Shown piece after piece: positions 1 to 8,259 of a DNA stretch of 64,000 bases. Source of the stretch: CAVZYN01 sp963779515 (GTDB taxonomy: Bacteria; Pseudomonadota; Alphaproteobacteria; Rhizobiales; Hyphomicrobiaceae); the NCBI GenBank assembly GCA_963779515.1, contig CAVZYN010000005.1:1-64000 (forward strand), given 5' to 3'. Numbering within the stretch: the stretch's first letter is position 1; each line of letters starts with the position of its first letter. The notes beneath the pieces were generated by a model, which saw only the letters and a list, made by a program, of their open reading frames with translations, ran no database searches and had not been told where the DNA came from. Position numbers and translations under genes: made by a program.

Positions 1-488
1 GCGCGGCGACGGTTGGCGCGCGATTGACGCCGCGCTTCGCGCACTGAATTAAAGCTTTTCACGATAGGAACTTGCGGGACGTTTCAGCGCCGTTTTTTGG
101 ACATCGAGATAAAAGAACGACGTCAGATGCGCGCCAAACGCCCGAACGACGGGCGATGCGCGCGCGTCAAAAAAGTGGTCGTGACGTCACGAGGCAAATT
201 TGGTGTGCGGTTTCAGTGCGTTCTTGCTGCCCACGTCACAATGCGCCGCTGAAGCGCTCTCGTCCGGTCCGTGCACGGCATGGTTCGCTGTTCGAGTTCA
301 AATCGCAATGATCGAGATGGGCTCAATGAGCGTGGATTTCGCGAGGCATGTGGGCGCCTCGCGGCCGCAGGTGGCCGCGACCGGGTGCTATCGTGCCGCC
401 CGCGCGCGGCCCGCACGACCGAGCCCCGATGGGTCTCGGCCCTGGCGGGTGACGCCCCCTGGCGCGGAGAATGCGGCACCGGCCGGGC
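1..488. other. Left edge, no supported gene
   Basis: I see no convincing gene here. The open frames present are short, overlap one another on both strands and lack any recognisable motif; they look like open frames expected in GC-rich DNA. The stretch lies downstream of the minus-strand nucleotidyltransferase-like gene. No tRNA, obvious terminator or repeat was recognised. Confidence 0.5.
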
Positions 489-1085
489 TCACGCGCGCGC
501 CGGCTTCAGCCACGCGCTGACGGGGCTGAAGACTCCGCTCTTGCGATCGAAGATCGGAACCGCGTTGGGTGAGCTGACCGCATCCGGCGCCAGCACAAAG
601 TCGTCGTGTTGTTTCAAGAACGCGGTTGCGCCGCAGCCGGTCACCCGGCATTCGGGCTTGCCCTTCGGGCAAGTGCCGTAGCTGCAGAGGCGTCCGAGAT
701 AGCGGCCATCGCCAGCGTGCATGACAAAAACGTCCACTTGGTGATGGGCGACACCGATGCCGGCGGTTTTGAACAGGTCGTCGACGGCGCGGCTCCGCGC
801 GCGGCCAAGCTCCCTGAGACGGGAGGTGCCACTGAGCCACACGGCGAGATCGACGTCCTTGCATTCGTGCCAAGTCTCGATGCCATGGCGCCGGAATTCG
901 GCGAACCGCGGCACCTCGCGCACGAGCGGCTTTGCGACGGACCCGAACAGCGCGATAGCCTGCACCTCCGCGAACTCCGAGAAGGCGGCCGCGACCGCGT
1001 CCGCCGCCGCGCGAAAGTCCTCTTGCCGCTTCAGCAGAAAGCGCTCCTGCTCGGCGACGGCGCGCCGTGAGGGTGGTCCGCGCAT
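489..1085 (-). CDS. Nucleotidyltransferase-like protein with C-terminal four-cysteine cluster
   Basis: The 198-residue protein has the hallmarks of the nucleotidyltransferase (DNA polymerase beta-like/MNT) fold: an ALFGSVAKP helix-turn with Gly48-Ser49 and a KDVDLAVWL strand with Asp77 and Asp79 as likely metal ligands. The spacing between GS and DxD is about 28 residues, longer than the roughly 10-12 usual in minimal MNT proteins, so there is an insertion. The C-terminal half carries Cys134, Cys139, Cys146 and Cys151 (CX4C-X6-CX4C), which could bind zinc. In toxin-antitoxin pairs MNT proteins sit beside HEPN partners, but none is visible here. The ATG at 1085 is the only good start. Fold assignment is fairly secure; substrate is unknown. 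Confidence 0.65.
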   Translation of the reverse strand: MRGPPSRRAVAEQERFLLKRQEDFRAAADAVAAAFSEFAEVQAIALFGSVAKPLVREVPRFAEFRRHGIETWHECKDVDLAVWLSGTSRLRELGRARSRAVDDLFKTAGIGVAHHQVDVFVMHAGDGRYLGRLCSYGTCPKGKPECRVTGCGATAFLKQHDDFVLAPDAVSSPNAVPIFDRKSGVFSPVSAWLKPARA

Positions 1086-1878
1086 GACACGCTCCGGTCC
1101 GTGACGACGCCAGAGCAGCAGGCGGAGGACCAGCTGTCAATGTCGCAAGGCGATGTATCCTCTTCGATCCAAAAGTGTGTGCTGGCGTCTCGATGTGTCC
1201 CGGCGTGACGACGGGCTCAGACTCACCAGAGGGATGGCCATCCCCCGCTCCGCCGTCGCCGCTCGCCCTTCGGGTGCGGGGCAAGCGAGCGACGACGGCT
1301 CCGGAGGGATGGGGAGAAATGGTGCGCACGGGAGCGCGAGCCGCCCGGATCTCGCGGGCCTGACGTCGCGTCGATGCTTCCCGCAGCTTCTCGGCAGCTC
1401 CCTCTTTTCCCCGCTTTTCCCAATTGCCTGCGATGCACGTTGGCCGGATGATCGTCGTCATCGTTGTGCGATCGCAGATCGGAGAAACGCGTGTCATGAC
1501 GGCTCGACCATTCACCGCCTCGGAAATCTTGGAAACGATCGTCGACCTCAAATCGAACATGCGCGGCGTCTTGTGCAGAGTGCGCCGCCGGCGAGGTCTT
1601 GCGAGGTATCGCACCGTGTTGCGGTTCATGGCCGCCGTCCGCAGGCGCCGAGCACATCGCGTCCCAAGGTCCGCGAATGCGCACAACTCTCCGGTTCGAG
1701 CGGGTGATCGAGGCCATCGCACGGTGGCTTCGGGCCGACCGGAGCCTGATCGCGCCCGTGATGGCAACACGCGCCGAAGACCCGCACGAGACAGCTTCGG
1801 ACAGCGCCGGACCGGACGATGACGATGCAGCGCCGCCGTCCGAACACGTCCCGCCGCGTTCAAAACCGGATCACGCCG
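1086..1878. other. About 790 bp without a supported gene
   Basis: Several overlapping open frames cross this stretch on both strands, but none has a recognisable domain. Two plus-strand frames (1424-1822 and 1599-1886) contain short protein-like segments, such as FERVIEAIARWLRADRS from about 1690, that could be decayed remnants of an accessory gene upstream of the AlpA-type regulator. Around 1255-1320 is GC-rich text resembling the dispersed palindromes found elsewhere in the window, but too degenerate to call. Confidence 0.35.
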
Positions 1879-2100
1879 ATGGATGATCTTTTCACGCACG
1901 CGCAACCGCCGGCGCCAGCGGCACCACCGGTCGATGACGAACTCTGGAGCGTCCGCACGATCACCGCCAAGACCGGCCTCGCCCGCTCGACGATCTATCT
2001 TTATGTCAAGCAGGGCTTGTTTCCGCGCCAGCGCCGGCTGGGGCCGGGCCGCGTCGGTTGGCGGGCCTCAGAAGTGCGGAACTGGATCACCAGCCGCTGA
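1879..2100 (+). CDS. AlpA-family helix-turn-helix regulator
   Basis: A 73-residue protein with an MerR/AlpA-like winged helix-turn-helix in residues 25-73: the LARSTIYLYVKQGLFP recognition helix region, then a basic RRLGPGRVGW turn and the closing SEVRNWI helix match the phage AlpA pattern closely. AlpA-type proteins normally act as small DNA-binding regulators or excision factors of integrated elements. The ATG at 1879 is chosen because the conserved part begins soon after it; an in-frame upstream ATG at 1819 would add a basic tail with no family match. It lies about 190 bp from tRNA-Gly, a frequent integration target, but no integrase is visible, so it may be a remnant of a lost element. 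Confidence 0.75.
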   Translation: MDDLFTHAQPPAPAAPPVDDELWSVRTITAKTGLARSTIYLYVKQGLFPRQRRLGPGRVGWRASEVRNWITSR

Positions 2101-2290
2101 CACGTTCAGCCACTGATTGGCGACCTCAGCCGACGCCAAAACCCACTTGGTTCCCCATCTGCAACACCAGTTGCCAGAAAGCCCATCGAACATTTCGTGC
2201 ACGATTGGCCACCAGGTGACCACCACGGTCGAAAATTGAACGTCGCGCAGAAAATTCAAAATCTTAAGAGTCTCATTTCATTGAATATTT

Positions 2291-2365
2291 TGGAGCGGGC
2301 GATCGGGATTGAACCGACGACATTCAGCTTGGGAAGCTGACGTTCTACCACTGAACTACGCCCGC
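2291..2365 (-). tRNA. tRNA-Gly (anticodon CCC)
   Basis: The minus strand folds as a full cloverleaf. The acceptor 5' arm GCGGGCG at 2365 pairs with CGCCCGC near 2295-2301, followed by discriminator T and an encoded CCA (2291-2293 in plus text TGG). The D loop holds AGTTCAGTGGTAGA, the T arm has GGTTCAATCCC. The anticodon stem TCAGC/GCTGA encloses the loop TTCCCAA, which places CCC at positions 34-36. It reads the GGG codon. The flanking AlpA-type gene makes this a candidate integration site. Confidence 0.95.
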
Positions 2366-2448
2366 GCGCTCGTGGTGTTACCGTGAGCCGGCCCCAAACG
2401 CAACGGGCGCCCAGCGGCGCCCGCATGTCTTGGCAACCTGCGGCGCGA

Positions 2449-2856
2449 TCAATAGCGCCCGCTCTTCTTGGCCGCTTTCCGCGCCGCATACCGCGCATCG
2501 CGTTTGGCTTTGAGTTCGGTTTCGCGCTCTTCCTCGAGCATCTGCTTCAGCTGCCACTCTTCCTCTTCGCGGGCCTTTTCGGCGACGATCCGCGCTTCTT
2601 CTTCTGCTTTCAGTCGCGCCGCTTCTTCGATCCGGCGCTTGGCCTCTTCCGCCTCACGCTTCGCCTTCTCGATCCGCCGCGTCTCTTCACGCTCTTCGCG
2701 CGCCTTGGCGACAGCCGCGCGCTCTGCCTGCTTCTTGTCGAACTCCGGATCGCCCGGACCGGGTCTGGACTTGAATTTTTCGAGCGCCGCCTTGCGGGCT
2801 TCGATGGCGGCTTTCTGGCGGTCGGCAAAACCTGGATTGATTTTATTGACGTTCAT
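2449..2856 (-). CDS. DUF6481-like highly charged coiled-coil protein
   Basis: A 135-residue, lysine/glutamate/arginine/alanine-rich protein that opens with MNVNKINPGFADRQ and continues as nearly uninterrupted charged helix (EERE, KREAEEAKRR, LEEERE) to a basic KRDARYAARKAAKK tail. This matches the small DUF6481 family common in Alphaproteobacteria, whose function is unknown. The ATG at 2856 is preferred over an upstream ATG at 2883 because family members begin at MN-x-NKI. It sits directly downstream of nuoF on the same strand, about 95 bp away, but no functional link to complex I is known. The low-complexity composition means similarity searches may hit unrelated coiled coils. Confidence 0.65.
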   Translation of the reverse strand: MNVNKINPGFADRQKAAIEARKAALEKFKSRPGPGDPEFDKKQAERAAVAKAREEREETRRIEKAKREAEEAKRRIEEAARLKAEEEARIVAEKAREEEEWQLKQMLEEERETELKAKRDARYAARKAAKKSGRY

Positions 2857-2950
2857 ACGGGTTCCGTTGTTGCTGCACTGCACTTCGAATTTTTCGTTTC
2901 ATAGACGAGCGCGGCCAGAAACACCAGCGCCGCCCGCGAAAACGTGAGAA

Positions 2951-4237
2951 CTACTCCGCCGCCTGCCGTTTCGCCGCGGTGAATTGGTCGATCCGCGCCT
3001 CGAGCACAGGCCGGAAATTGCGGATCAGCCCTTGCACCGGCCATGCCGCCGCTTCACCGAGTGCACAAATCGTGTGCCCCTCGATCTGCTTTGTCACATC
3101 CCAGAGCATATCAATCTCGGCATGCGAGGATTCCCCCCGCTCCATCCGTTGCAGAATGCGCCACAACCATCCCGTACCCTCGCGGCATGGCGTGCACTGA
3201 CCGCAGCTCTCATGCTTGTAGAAATAGGCGATGCGCCGGAACGCGGCGATGATGTCGGTCGACTTGTCCATGACGACGATCGCCGCCGTTCCCATCCCGC
3301 TCTTCAACTTCGAGAGCGCGTCGAAATCCATCGTCAGCGTCTGGCAGTCCTGCTCGTTGATCAGCGGCATTGACGATCCGCCCGGGATCACCGCCAGCAG
3401 ATTGCCCCAGCCGCCGGTGACGCCGTCGCAGTGCCGCTCCAACAGCTCGCGCAGCGGAATGCCCATCTCTTCTTCGACGACGCATGGCCTCTCGACGTGG
3501 CCCGAAATCTGAAACAACTTCGTGCCGGTGTTGTTGGGCTTGCCGAGCGCCCCAAACCACGTCGCCCCCCGCCGCAGGATCTCGCCGACCACCGCGATGC
3601 TCTCGACGTTGTTCACGGTTGTCGGCGCGCCATAGAGGCCCGCGTTCGCCGGAAACGGCGGCTTCATGCGCGGCTGGCCCTTCTTGCCCTCGAGGCTCTC
3701 GAGCATCGCGGTCTCTTCGCCGCAGATGTAGGCGCCCGCACCATGATGCACGACGATGTCGAAGTCCCAACCGTGCGTATTGTTCTTGCCGATCAGCTTG
3801 GCGGCGTACGCTTCATCGACCGCGCGCTGCAGCGCCTCGCGCTCGCGGATGAACTCGCCGCGCACATAGATGAAGCACGTATGCGCCCGCATCGCGAACG
3901 ACGCCAGCAGGCAACCCTCGACGAGGAGGTGCGGATCGTGCCGCATGATCTCGCGGTCCTTGCACGAGCCCGGCTCCGACTCGTCCGCATTGACGACCAG
4001 ATAGCTCGGTCTTGGATCGGCCTTCGGCATGAACGACCACTTGAGCCCCGTCGGAAACCCCGCGCCGCCGCGTCCGCGCAAGCCCGAAGCTTTCACCTCG
4101 TTGATGATCCAATCATGCCCGCGATCGATGAACGCCTTCGTGCCGTCCCACTGGCCGCGCTTCAACGCGCCATTGAGCCCAGCGTCGTGAAAGCCGTAGA
4201 TATTGCGGAAGATGCGGTCCTTGTCAGCCAGTGCCAT
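2951..4237 (-). CDS. nuoF: NADH-quinone oxidoreductase subunit F
   Basis: NuoF is the peripheral-arm subunit of complex I that binds NADH and FMN and carries iron-sulfur cluster N3. The 428-residue product contains the glycine-rich GRGGAGFPTGLKWSF loop (residues 55-69), the HHGAGAYICGEETA FMN/NADH segment around 164-177, and the N3 ligands in ESCGQCTPCREG (Cys345, Cys348, Cys351) plus Cys391 in HTICALG. Length is normal for alphaproteobacterial NuoF. The start is 3 nt after the nuoE stop, so the two are translationally close. No nuoG follows: the next gene on this strand is an unrelated coiled-coil protein. This separation from nuoABCD is unusual for the order. Confidence 0.97.
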   Translation of the reverse strand: MALADKDRIFRNIYGFHDAGLNGALKRGQWDGTKAFIDRGHDWIINEVKASGLRGRGGAGFPTGLKWSFMPKADPRPSYLVVNADESEPGSCKDREIMRHDPHLLVEGCLLASFAMRAHTCFIYVRGEFIREREALQRAVDEAYAAKLIGKNNTHGWDFDIVVHHGAGAYICGEETAMLESLEGKKGQPRMKPPFPANAGLYGAPTTVNNVESIAVVGEILRRGATWFGALGKPNNTGTKLFQISGHVERPCVVEEEMGIPLRELLERHCDGVTGGWGNLLAVIPGGSSMPLINEQDCQTLTMDFDALSKLKSGMGTAAIVVMDKSTDIIAAFRRIAYFYKHESCGQCTPCREGTGWLWRILQRMERGESSHAEIDMLWDVTKQIEGHTICALGEAAAWPVQGLIRNFRPVLEARIDQFTAAKRQAAE

Positions 4238-4240
4238 TGT

Positions 4241-5533
4241 TTACCCCTTCGGCCGTTCGCCGACATTGCCTTCAGGACGCCAGCCGGAGGCGAGCTTCTG
4301 GCATTGCTCGATCCACTTGTCGCGGCCGATGCGGCCCTTGAACCCTTCCATCTCCGTCTCGAACCAGAAGATGTTGGCTTCGCTCCATTTGGCGACCTGA
4401 TCGTAATGCCAGATGCCGAGCGCGTTCATGCGTTGCTCGAGTTTTTCGCCGACGCCCCAGATCAATTTGAGATCATCGCCCTTGCCGCCACGCGGCGCCG
4501 CCAGCAACTCCGGCCTGTAACTGTCGGGCGCATGAAAGCCTGTGCCAGAATGCTTTCCGGCTGGTGCGATACCGGATGACGCAAAACCACTGCTGTCACC
4601 TTTGCCACTTGCCGATGCTTTGCCACCGACCACCGTCGCCGTTCCAGCCAACGTCGCGAGCGCCGCTGCGGCCGCCGATCCAGGTGGTGGCGGTGCTGAT
4701 GGTCTCGCTGATCCCGAAGACGGTGCAGCGCTTGCGGCCACTGGCGCTGGTGCCGTCGCTGGAGGCGCCGCAGCCTTTGTGGTTTGGGCCGCCGCTGGCG
4801 CCACACTCGCCGCTGCAGTGGCCGTCGCACCGGCGCCCGCTGTCGCGGCCACGGTCGCCGCTTGTGCCTGCGCCGCATCGAGCGACGCGAGCCGTGCCTT
4901 CCACGCCCCGATCGTCGAACCGTCGTAGAGCGATGGATCCTTCAACGTCGTCGCACCACCCAAGGGCGCCGATGCGCGTCGCCCGATCTGCGATCCAGAT
5001 TTCGGTGGCTGCCCGCGCGCGAACCCGTCAAGCACCTTCTCCATCAGCTCAGGCGTCAAATCCTCATAGGTGTCATTAAAGATCTGCACCATCGGCGCAT
5101 TCGCACACGAGCCGAGACACTCGACCTCTTCCCACGAAAAATTCCCGTCCGCCGAAACATGATGCGGATCGTGATGGATTTTCTTCTGACAGACAGCCTT
5201 CAGCGCTTCCGCGCCGCGCAGCATGCACGGCGTCGTCCCGCACACCTGCACGTGTGCACGCCGGCCGACTGGCGCCAGTTGATACATCGTGTAGAAGGTC
5301 GCGATTTCGTAGACGCGAATATAAGCCATGCCGAGCATGTCCGCGACATAACGGATCGCCGGCTCCGGCAGCCAACCGGCATGCTGCTCCTGCGCGCGCC
5401 ACAACAGCGGAATAACGGCCGACGCTTGCTTTCCCGCTGGATACTTTGTGATCGTCGTTTTGGCCCACGCAAGGTTGTCCGGCGTGAACGCGAAATGCGA
5501 CGGTTGATCGGGATGCAGTCTGCGGACAGCCAT
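4241..5533 (-). CDS. nuoE: NADH-quinone oxidoreductase subunit E with long C-terminal extension
   Basis: Residues 1-175 are the thioredoxin-like NuoE core that holds the [2Fe-2S] cluster N1a, with ligands Cys98, Cys103 (CGTTPC), Cys139 and Cys143 (CLGSC). The protein then runs to 430 residues, against about 166 in Escherichia coli. Residues 215-345 are an alanine/proline-rich, low-complexity linker. The C-terminal part from about 353 (DDLKLIWGVGEKLEQRMNAL) is a helix-hairpin-helix-like module resembling the one at the C terminus of some alphaproteobacterial ribosomal L21 proteins, followed by a tryptophan-rich helical tail (FWFETEMEGFKGRIGRDKW). Such an extension is known in related bacteria, but its role is unclear. 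It is the first gene of a nuoE-nuoF pair. Confidence 0.95.
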   Translation of the reverse strand: MAVRRLHPDQPSHFAFTPDNLAWAKTTITKYPAGKQASAVIPLLWRAQEQHAGWLPEPAIRYVADMLGMAYIRVYEIATFYTMYQLAPVGRRAHVQVCGTTPCMLRGAEALKAVCQKKIHHDPHHVSADGNFSWEEVECLGSCANAPMVQIFNDTYEDLTPELMEKVLDGFARGQPPKSGSQIGRRASAPLGGATTLKDPSLYDGSTIGAWKARLASLDAAQAQAATVAATAGAGATATAAASVAPAAAQTTKAAAPPATAPAPVAASAAPSSGSARPSAPPPPGSAAAAALATLAGTATVVGGKASASGKGDSSGFASSGIAPAGKHSGTGFHAPDSYRPELLAAPRGGKGDDLKLIWGVGEKLEQRMNALGIWHYDQVAKWSEANIFWFETEMEGFKGRIGRDKWIEQCQKLASGWRPEGNVGERPKG

Positions 5534-5748
5534 GGGGCTCCTTCATGCCTCTCGGCGATGCACGAATCTCAACAGGTTGTCGCCGATCATGCGCGCGAAC
5601 AAAACGCGGCATAGTTGCGCAAAAAAGCCCGGCGTAGTGCCCGCCGGGCTCGATGAACGGCATGTCGCGGTCGCCCGTGTGTATCCGATCGACCGGGGGC
5701 GAAACAACCCCAAAGCGCCCCATCTCCCAAGGCGCGTCTCGGCGGATG

Positions 5749-6300
5749 TCAGCGTTTCACACCGGGCTGCTGGTCGAGATCGCGCGCGCGCGGCTGCAGG
5801 GTCGGCTGGCCAGGCTGCAAGGGCTGCATCGGGTTGGCGCGCAGTGATCCGGCCCCACCCTGATCGCGCACGACGCCTTGGTCGCGCAGTTGATCGCGCA
5901 GTTCGCGGATTTCCGAGCGCACCGTGCGATACTCGAGTGCTTGCGGTCCGACGAGCCAGGCGATGGTCATCAGCGCGGTCATGCCGGGCGCCAGAAATAG
6001 CGAAATCTGCGATGCCACGCGCAAAAACGCGGTCCACACGAATGCGACGATCGCGCCGCCGATAAGGATACCCCAACCGCTTTCGACGTATCCCATCGAG
6101 AAGCGCGCAAGCGCGAATAGTCCCGCGATGATCACGCAAATCAAGCCGATCAGGATCGGCAACGCCGGGCGATTGATATGCCATTCGCCCATCGGCCACT
6201 CGTAGCGCGTCGCAAACATGCGGTAAGTCATCAGCGAAAGCCCCAATCCCATGGCCATCACGGCCAGAAAAAAGGGCAGGTCGAACGCATCGTAATTCAT
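5749..6300 (-). CDS. Four-helix membrane protein of unknown function
   Basis: The 183-residue protein starts MNYDAFDLPFF at 6300; an upstream in-frame start at 6351 would add cysteine-rich residues with no support. Four hydrophobic stretches (about residues 10-30, 47-70, 78-100 and 103-122) predict an integral membrane domain. A short charged coiled coil (RTVRSEIRELRDQLRDQ) and a proline/glutamine-rich cytoplasmic-looking tail follow. It lies about 215 bp upstream of nuoE on the same strand and might share its transcript, but I do not recognise the family and propose no function. Confidence 0.7.
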   Translation of the reverse strand: MNYDAFDLPFFLAVMAMGLGLSLMTYRMFATRYEWPMGEWHINRPALPILIGLICVIIAGLFALARFSMGYVESGWGILIGGAIVAFVWTAFLRVASQISLFLAPGMTALMTIAWLVGPQALEYRTVRSEIRELRDQLRDQGVVRDQGGAGSLRANPMQPLQPGQPTLQPRARDLDQQPGVKR

Positions 6301-6488
6301 CGGCGACTCCAGACAGCACATTGGCCCGCAGCACGTCGCGTGCACGAGCAAGGGTAAACCGACCGCAGCATACGCGAAGACGTGGTCTTTCCAAGGCAGA
6401 TCAATGACCTAGGGTGAACGCGCCAACCGCCGCGACTGAATTGCGAGTTTTCTTGTTTTGTTCTTCGTTCAATTCTCTGATCGCACAC

Positions 6489-6529
6489 GCCGCATCCGGC
6501 CGGCGCGCCGAAGGCGTGCCGGATGCGGC
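6489..6529. repeat. Strong inverted repeat (12-bp perfect arms)
   Basis: GCCGCATCCGGC at 6489-6500 is exactly inverted as GCCGGATGCGGC at 6518-6529. Additional G+C pairing is possible in the 17-nt spacer. No T-run follows on either strand, so it is not a classical terminator. It may be a dispersed palindromic unit or a structured RNA element; nothing flanking decides this. Confidence 0.6.
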
Positions 6530-6752
6530 CACAAAAATAATCCCCGGGAGCGCGGGCACTGTCTTCACGCAGGCCCGGCGAACCGGACCCATCTATTTTT
6601 TTTGTGAGCGCGTCAACAGCGCCCGCGCCGGTCTTCATCCACGATCCAGGGGAAAGCGCTCAGCGTCTGTTGAATGCTGGTCTCCGCCCGTTCGGTCCAG
6701 CCAAAGGACTGGTACCGCGGACATGCACTGGGTGAGCGCAGCACGACTCCCC

Positions 6753-6797
6753 GATCCTTGCGAACATGATCTTTGCGAACATGATCCTCGCGAACCC
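6753..6797. repeat. Three tandem copies of a 15-bp unit
   Basis: GATCCTTGCGAACAT (6753-6767), GATCTTTGCGAACAT (6768-6782) and GATCCTCGCGAACCC (6783-6797) are head-to-tail copies differing at only a few bases. The unit length is a multiple of three, but no supported coding sequence covers it. It could be a slippage product or a set of protein-binding sites. Confidence 0.8.
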
Positions 6798-7180
6798 GGG
6801 CAACAGACAAAGGTCTCCCATCACGCATGTCACCACCACGTGATAGCCTGGAATGTCGTTTCATCGCCTCCACGCGAACGCTGCGTGCTCGATGCGCGGC
6901 CAATGCGGCGAGGTGCATCTCGAAGGCGACAACCGGTTCCGCCCCATCTCAGATCGTTCAGCTGAAACGTCCCGGGGCCGGGCAGAACACCGCCACCATG
7001 CCAGCCCACCCATAACCGCGCGACTAGGTACTTACCCGGGTTGACACCGTCGCGATCCCACCCACAGCCGTCATGCTAGGCCTTGTGCCTGGCCCCCATA
7101 CGCCGTGCCGCCGCGATCGGGCAGGCGCTGCATCACACGCTCATTTTCAATCGCACGCGCGAAAAATCGGAAGCAGCTAT

Positions 7181-7585
7181 TCAATCACTGGCCCCGAGCC
7201 TCCACGCCCCCCACGCCAACCCCGCGCACACCACCCCCGACACCATATGAAACGCAATCGCGAGCGCCGGCCCCGCCGCCGCCGCGACAATTCCCGCATC
7301 ACCGAAGCACACGAGCGCGCCGAGCCCAAGCCACAGCGCCAGCCCTTGCCACGCGCGCAGCATTGCAAGTCCAATCGCGAGCCCGCCGAGCCAGAGATCC
7401 CGCAACGCCACGACATATTGGAGTTCAGCGCCCGCCGGCCGCGCGCCGATGCCGAAGAACCGGCTCGCCGCCTCCGGCCAGAGGAGAAACCTGACGCCGA
7501 TCAGCGCCAACACGACGCCGATCGCCGCCGCCGCGAGACGCACGCGCTCCGCCCGCCGCGTTCGCGCCTCGACCGCGTCGCTCAT
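7181..7585 (-). CDS. DUF4267-like small membrane protein
   Basis: The 134-residue protein has four hydrophobic segments (about residues 15-35, 58-76, 80-98 and 104-128) separated by short loops, with the conserved-looking RFLLWPEAASRFFGI and ALRDLWLGGLAIGLAM stretches seen in DUF4267 membrane proteins. Function is unknown. Its ATG at 7585 directly abuts the TAG stop (7586-7588) of the upstream peptidoglycan-binding gene, so the two are almost certainly co-translated. The family call rests on pattern memory and should be treated as moderate. Confidence 0.65.
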   Translation of the reverse strand: MSDAVEARTRRAERVRLAAAAIGVVLALIGVRFLLWPEAASRFFGIGARPAGAELQYVVALRDLWLGGLAIGLAMLRAWQGLALWLGLGALVCFGDAGIVAAAAGPALAIAFHMVSGVVCAGLAWGAWRLGASD

Positions 7586-8137
7586 CTATGCCCCGAGTTC
7601 GCGCAATGTCCGCGGCCCGGCGACGCCATCGGTCTCGATCCTCACTTTCGCTTGGAAATCGCGCACCGCCTGCTCGGTGCCGCGTCCGAAATTCCCATCG
7701 CTGCTGATATTGAAGCCCGCATCCTTGAGCGCATCCTGCAGGATTTTCACATCGGGGCCCTGATCGCCGCGCCTGAGCGTCCGCGTAACCTTCGGCGGCA
7801 GCTTCGGCGTGTCCTTGAGTTCGAGCCGGCTGCGGCGCGCATAGAGCGTCTCGCCGTTGAACGTCACGGGACACGCCTCCGCCGAGCAGCGTCCCGCCCC
7901 TTTGATCTCCGTGCGCTCCCAGAACGTCACGACAAAGCGATCCACCAGCCGCTCGCCGCGCCGCAAGTTCGTTCCCGCCGCCATCGAGTACACGATATCG
8001 CGCCCATCATAATCCGGTGGCGGCGACTGCGCGAACGTGGCACCCGCTCCCAATCCCGCCATCATGCTCGCGGCCACCGCGCCCACGATCCGCGCCAAAG
8101 CCTGGCGCAATCCCCAGCGCTTCCACTGTGTCATCAT
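7586..8137 (-). CDS. Secreted peptidoglycan-binding-domain protein
   Basis: The 183-residue product begins with a Sec-type signal (basic MMTQWKRWGLRQ, hydrophobic IVGAVAASMMAGLGAGA, cleavage near TFAQ). The C-terminal 60 residues form a PG_binding_1 domain: LRRGDQGPDVKILQDAL, then GNFGRGTEQAVRDFQ and DGVAGPRTLREL. The middle part carries a cysteine pair (RCSAEACP) that may form a disulfide in the periplasm. The ATG at 8137 has an AGGAG ribosome site 7 nt upstream; a longer frame to 8227 lacks one. It is co-transcribed with the downstream DUF4267-like gene. The likely role is attachment to the cell wall; no catalytic residues were recognised. Confidence 0.8.
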   Translation of the reverse strand: MMTQWKRWGLRQALARIVGAVAASMMAGLGAGATFAQSPPPDYDGRDIVYSMAAGTNLRRGERLVDRFVVTFWERTEIKGAGRCSAEACPVTFNGETLYARRSRLELKDTPKLPPKVTRTLRRGDQGPDVKILQDALKDAGFNISSDGNFGRGTEQAVRDFQAKVRIETDGVAGPRTLRELGA

Positions 8138-8259
8138 CTGGTCTCTCCTGCCGCTTACATGGCAATAGATTGGCCAGCGCCCAGCCCGGCCGCCGTCAAC
8201 ACTAGGAAAAAATCCGCCTGGCGACAATGTGGCAGCGAAAATCTGATGCTGACGAGAGC

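Larger units (their letters stand above)
6301..7180. other. About 880 bp without a supported gene; contains repeats
   Basis: No open frame here has a recognisable motif. The stretch holds a strong inverted repeat (6489-6529), a run of eight T at about 6596-6603, a triple 15-bp direct repeat (6753-6797) and, at about 7068-7098, text resembling a degenerate copy of a dispersed rhizobial palindrome. It separates two minus-strand units, so it must contain the promoter of the membrane protein gene ending at 6300 and the 3' end of the DUF4267-like unit. A non-coding RNA cannot be excluded. Confidence 0.45.

Noticed and set aside
388..1905. 505-residue minus-strand open frame
   Set aside because: Arginine-rich, low-information text that runs antisense to or across better-supported genes; a shadow frame in GC-rich DNA.
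2951..5533. nuoE-nuoF as part of a formate dehydrogenase or bidirectional hydrogenase
   Set aside because: Ligand spacing and C-terminal extension of NuoE match complex I from related bacteria, and no dehydrogenase or hydrogenase catalytic genes are near.
6753..6797. CRISPR-like short repeat series
   Set aside because: Three head-to-tail 15-bp units without spacers; not a CRISPR array.
6613..6918. Minus-strand ORF of 101 residues over the triple repeat
   Set aside because: The repeated RKDH text comes only from the DNA repeat; no start signal or motif supports translation.
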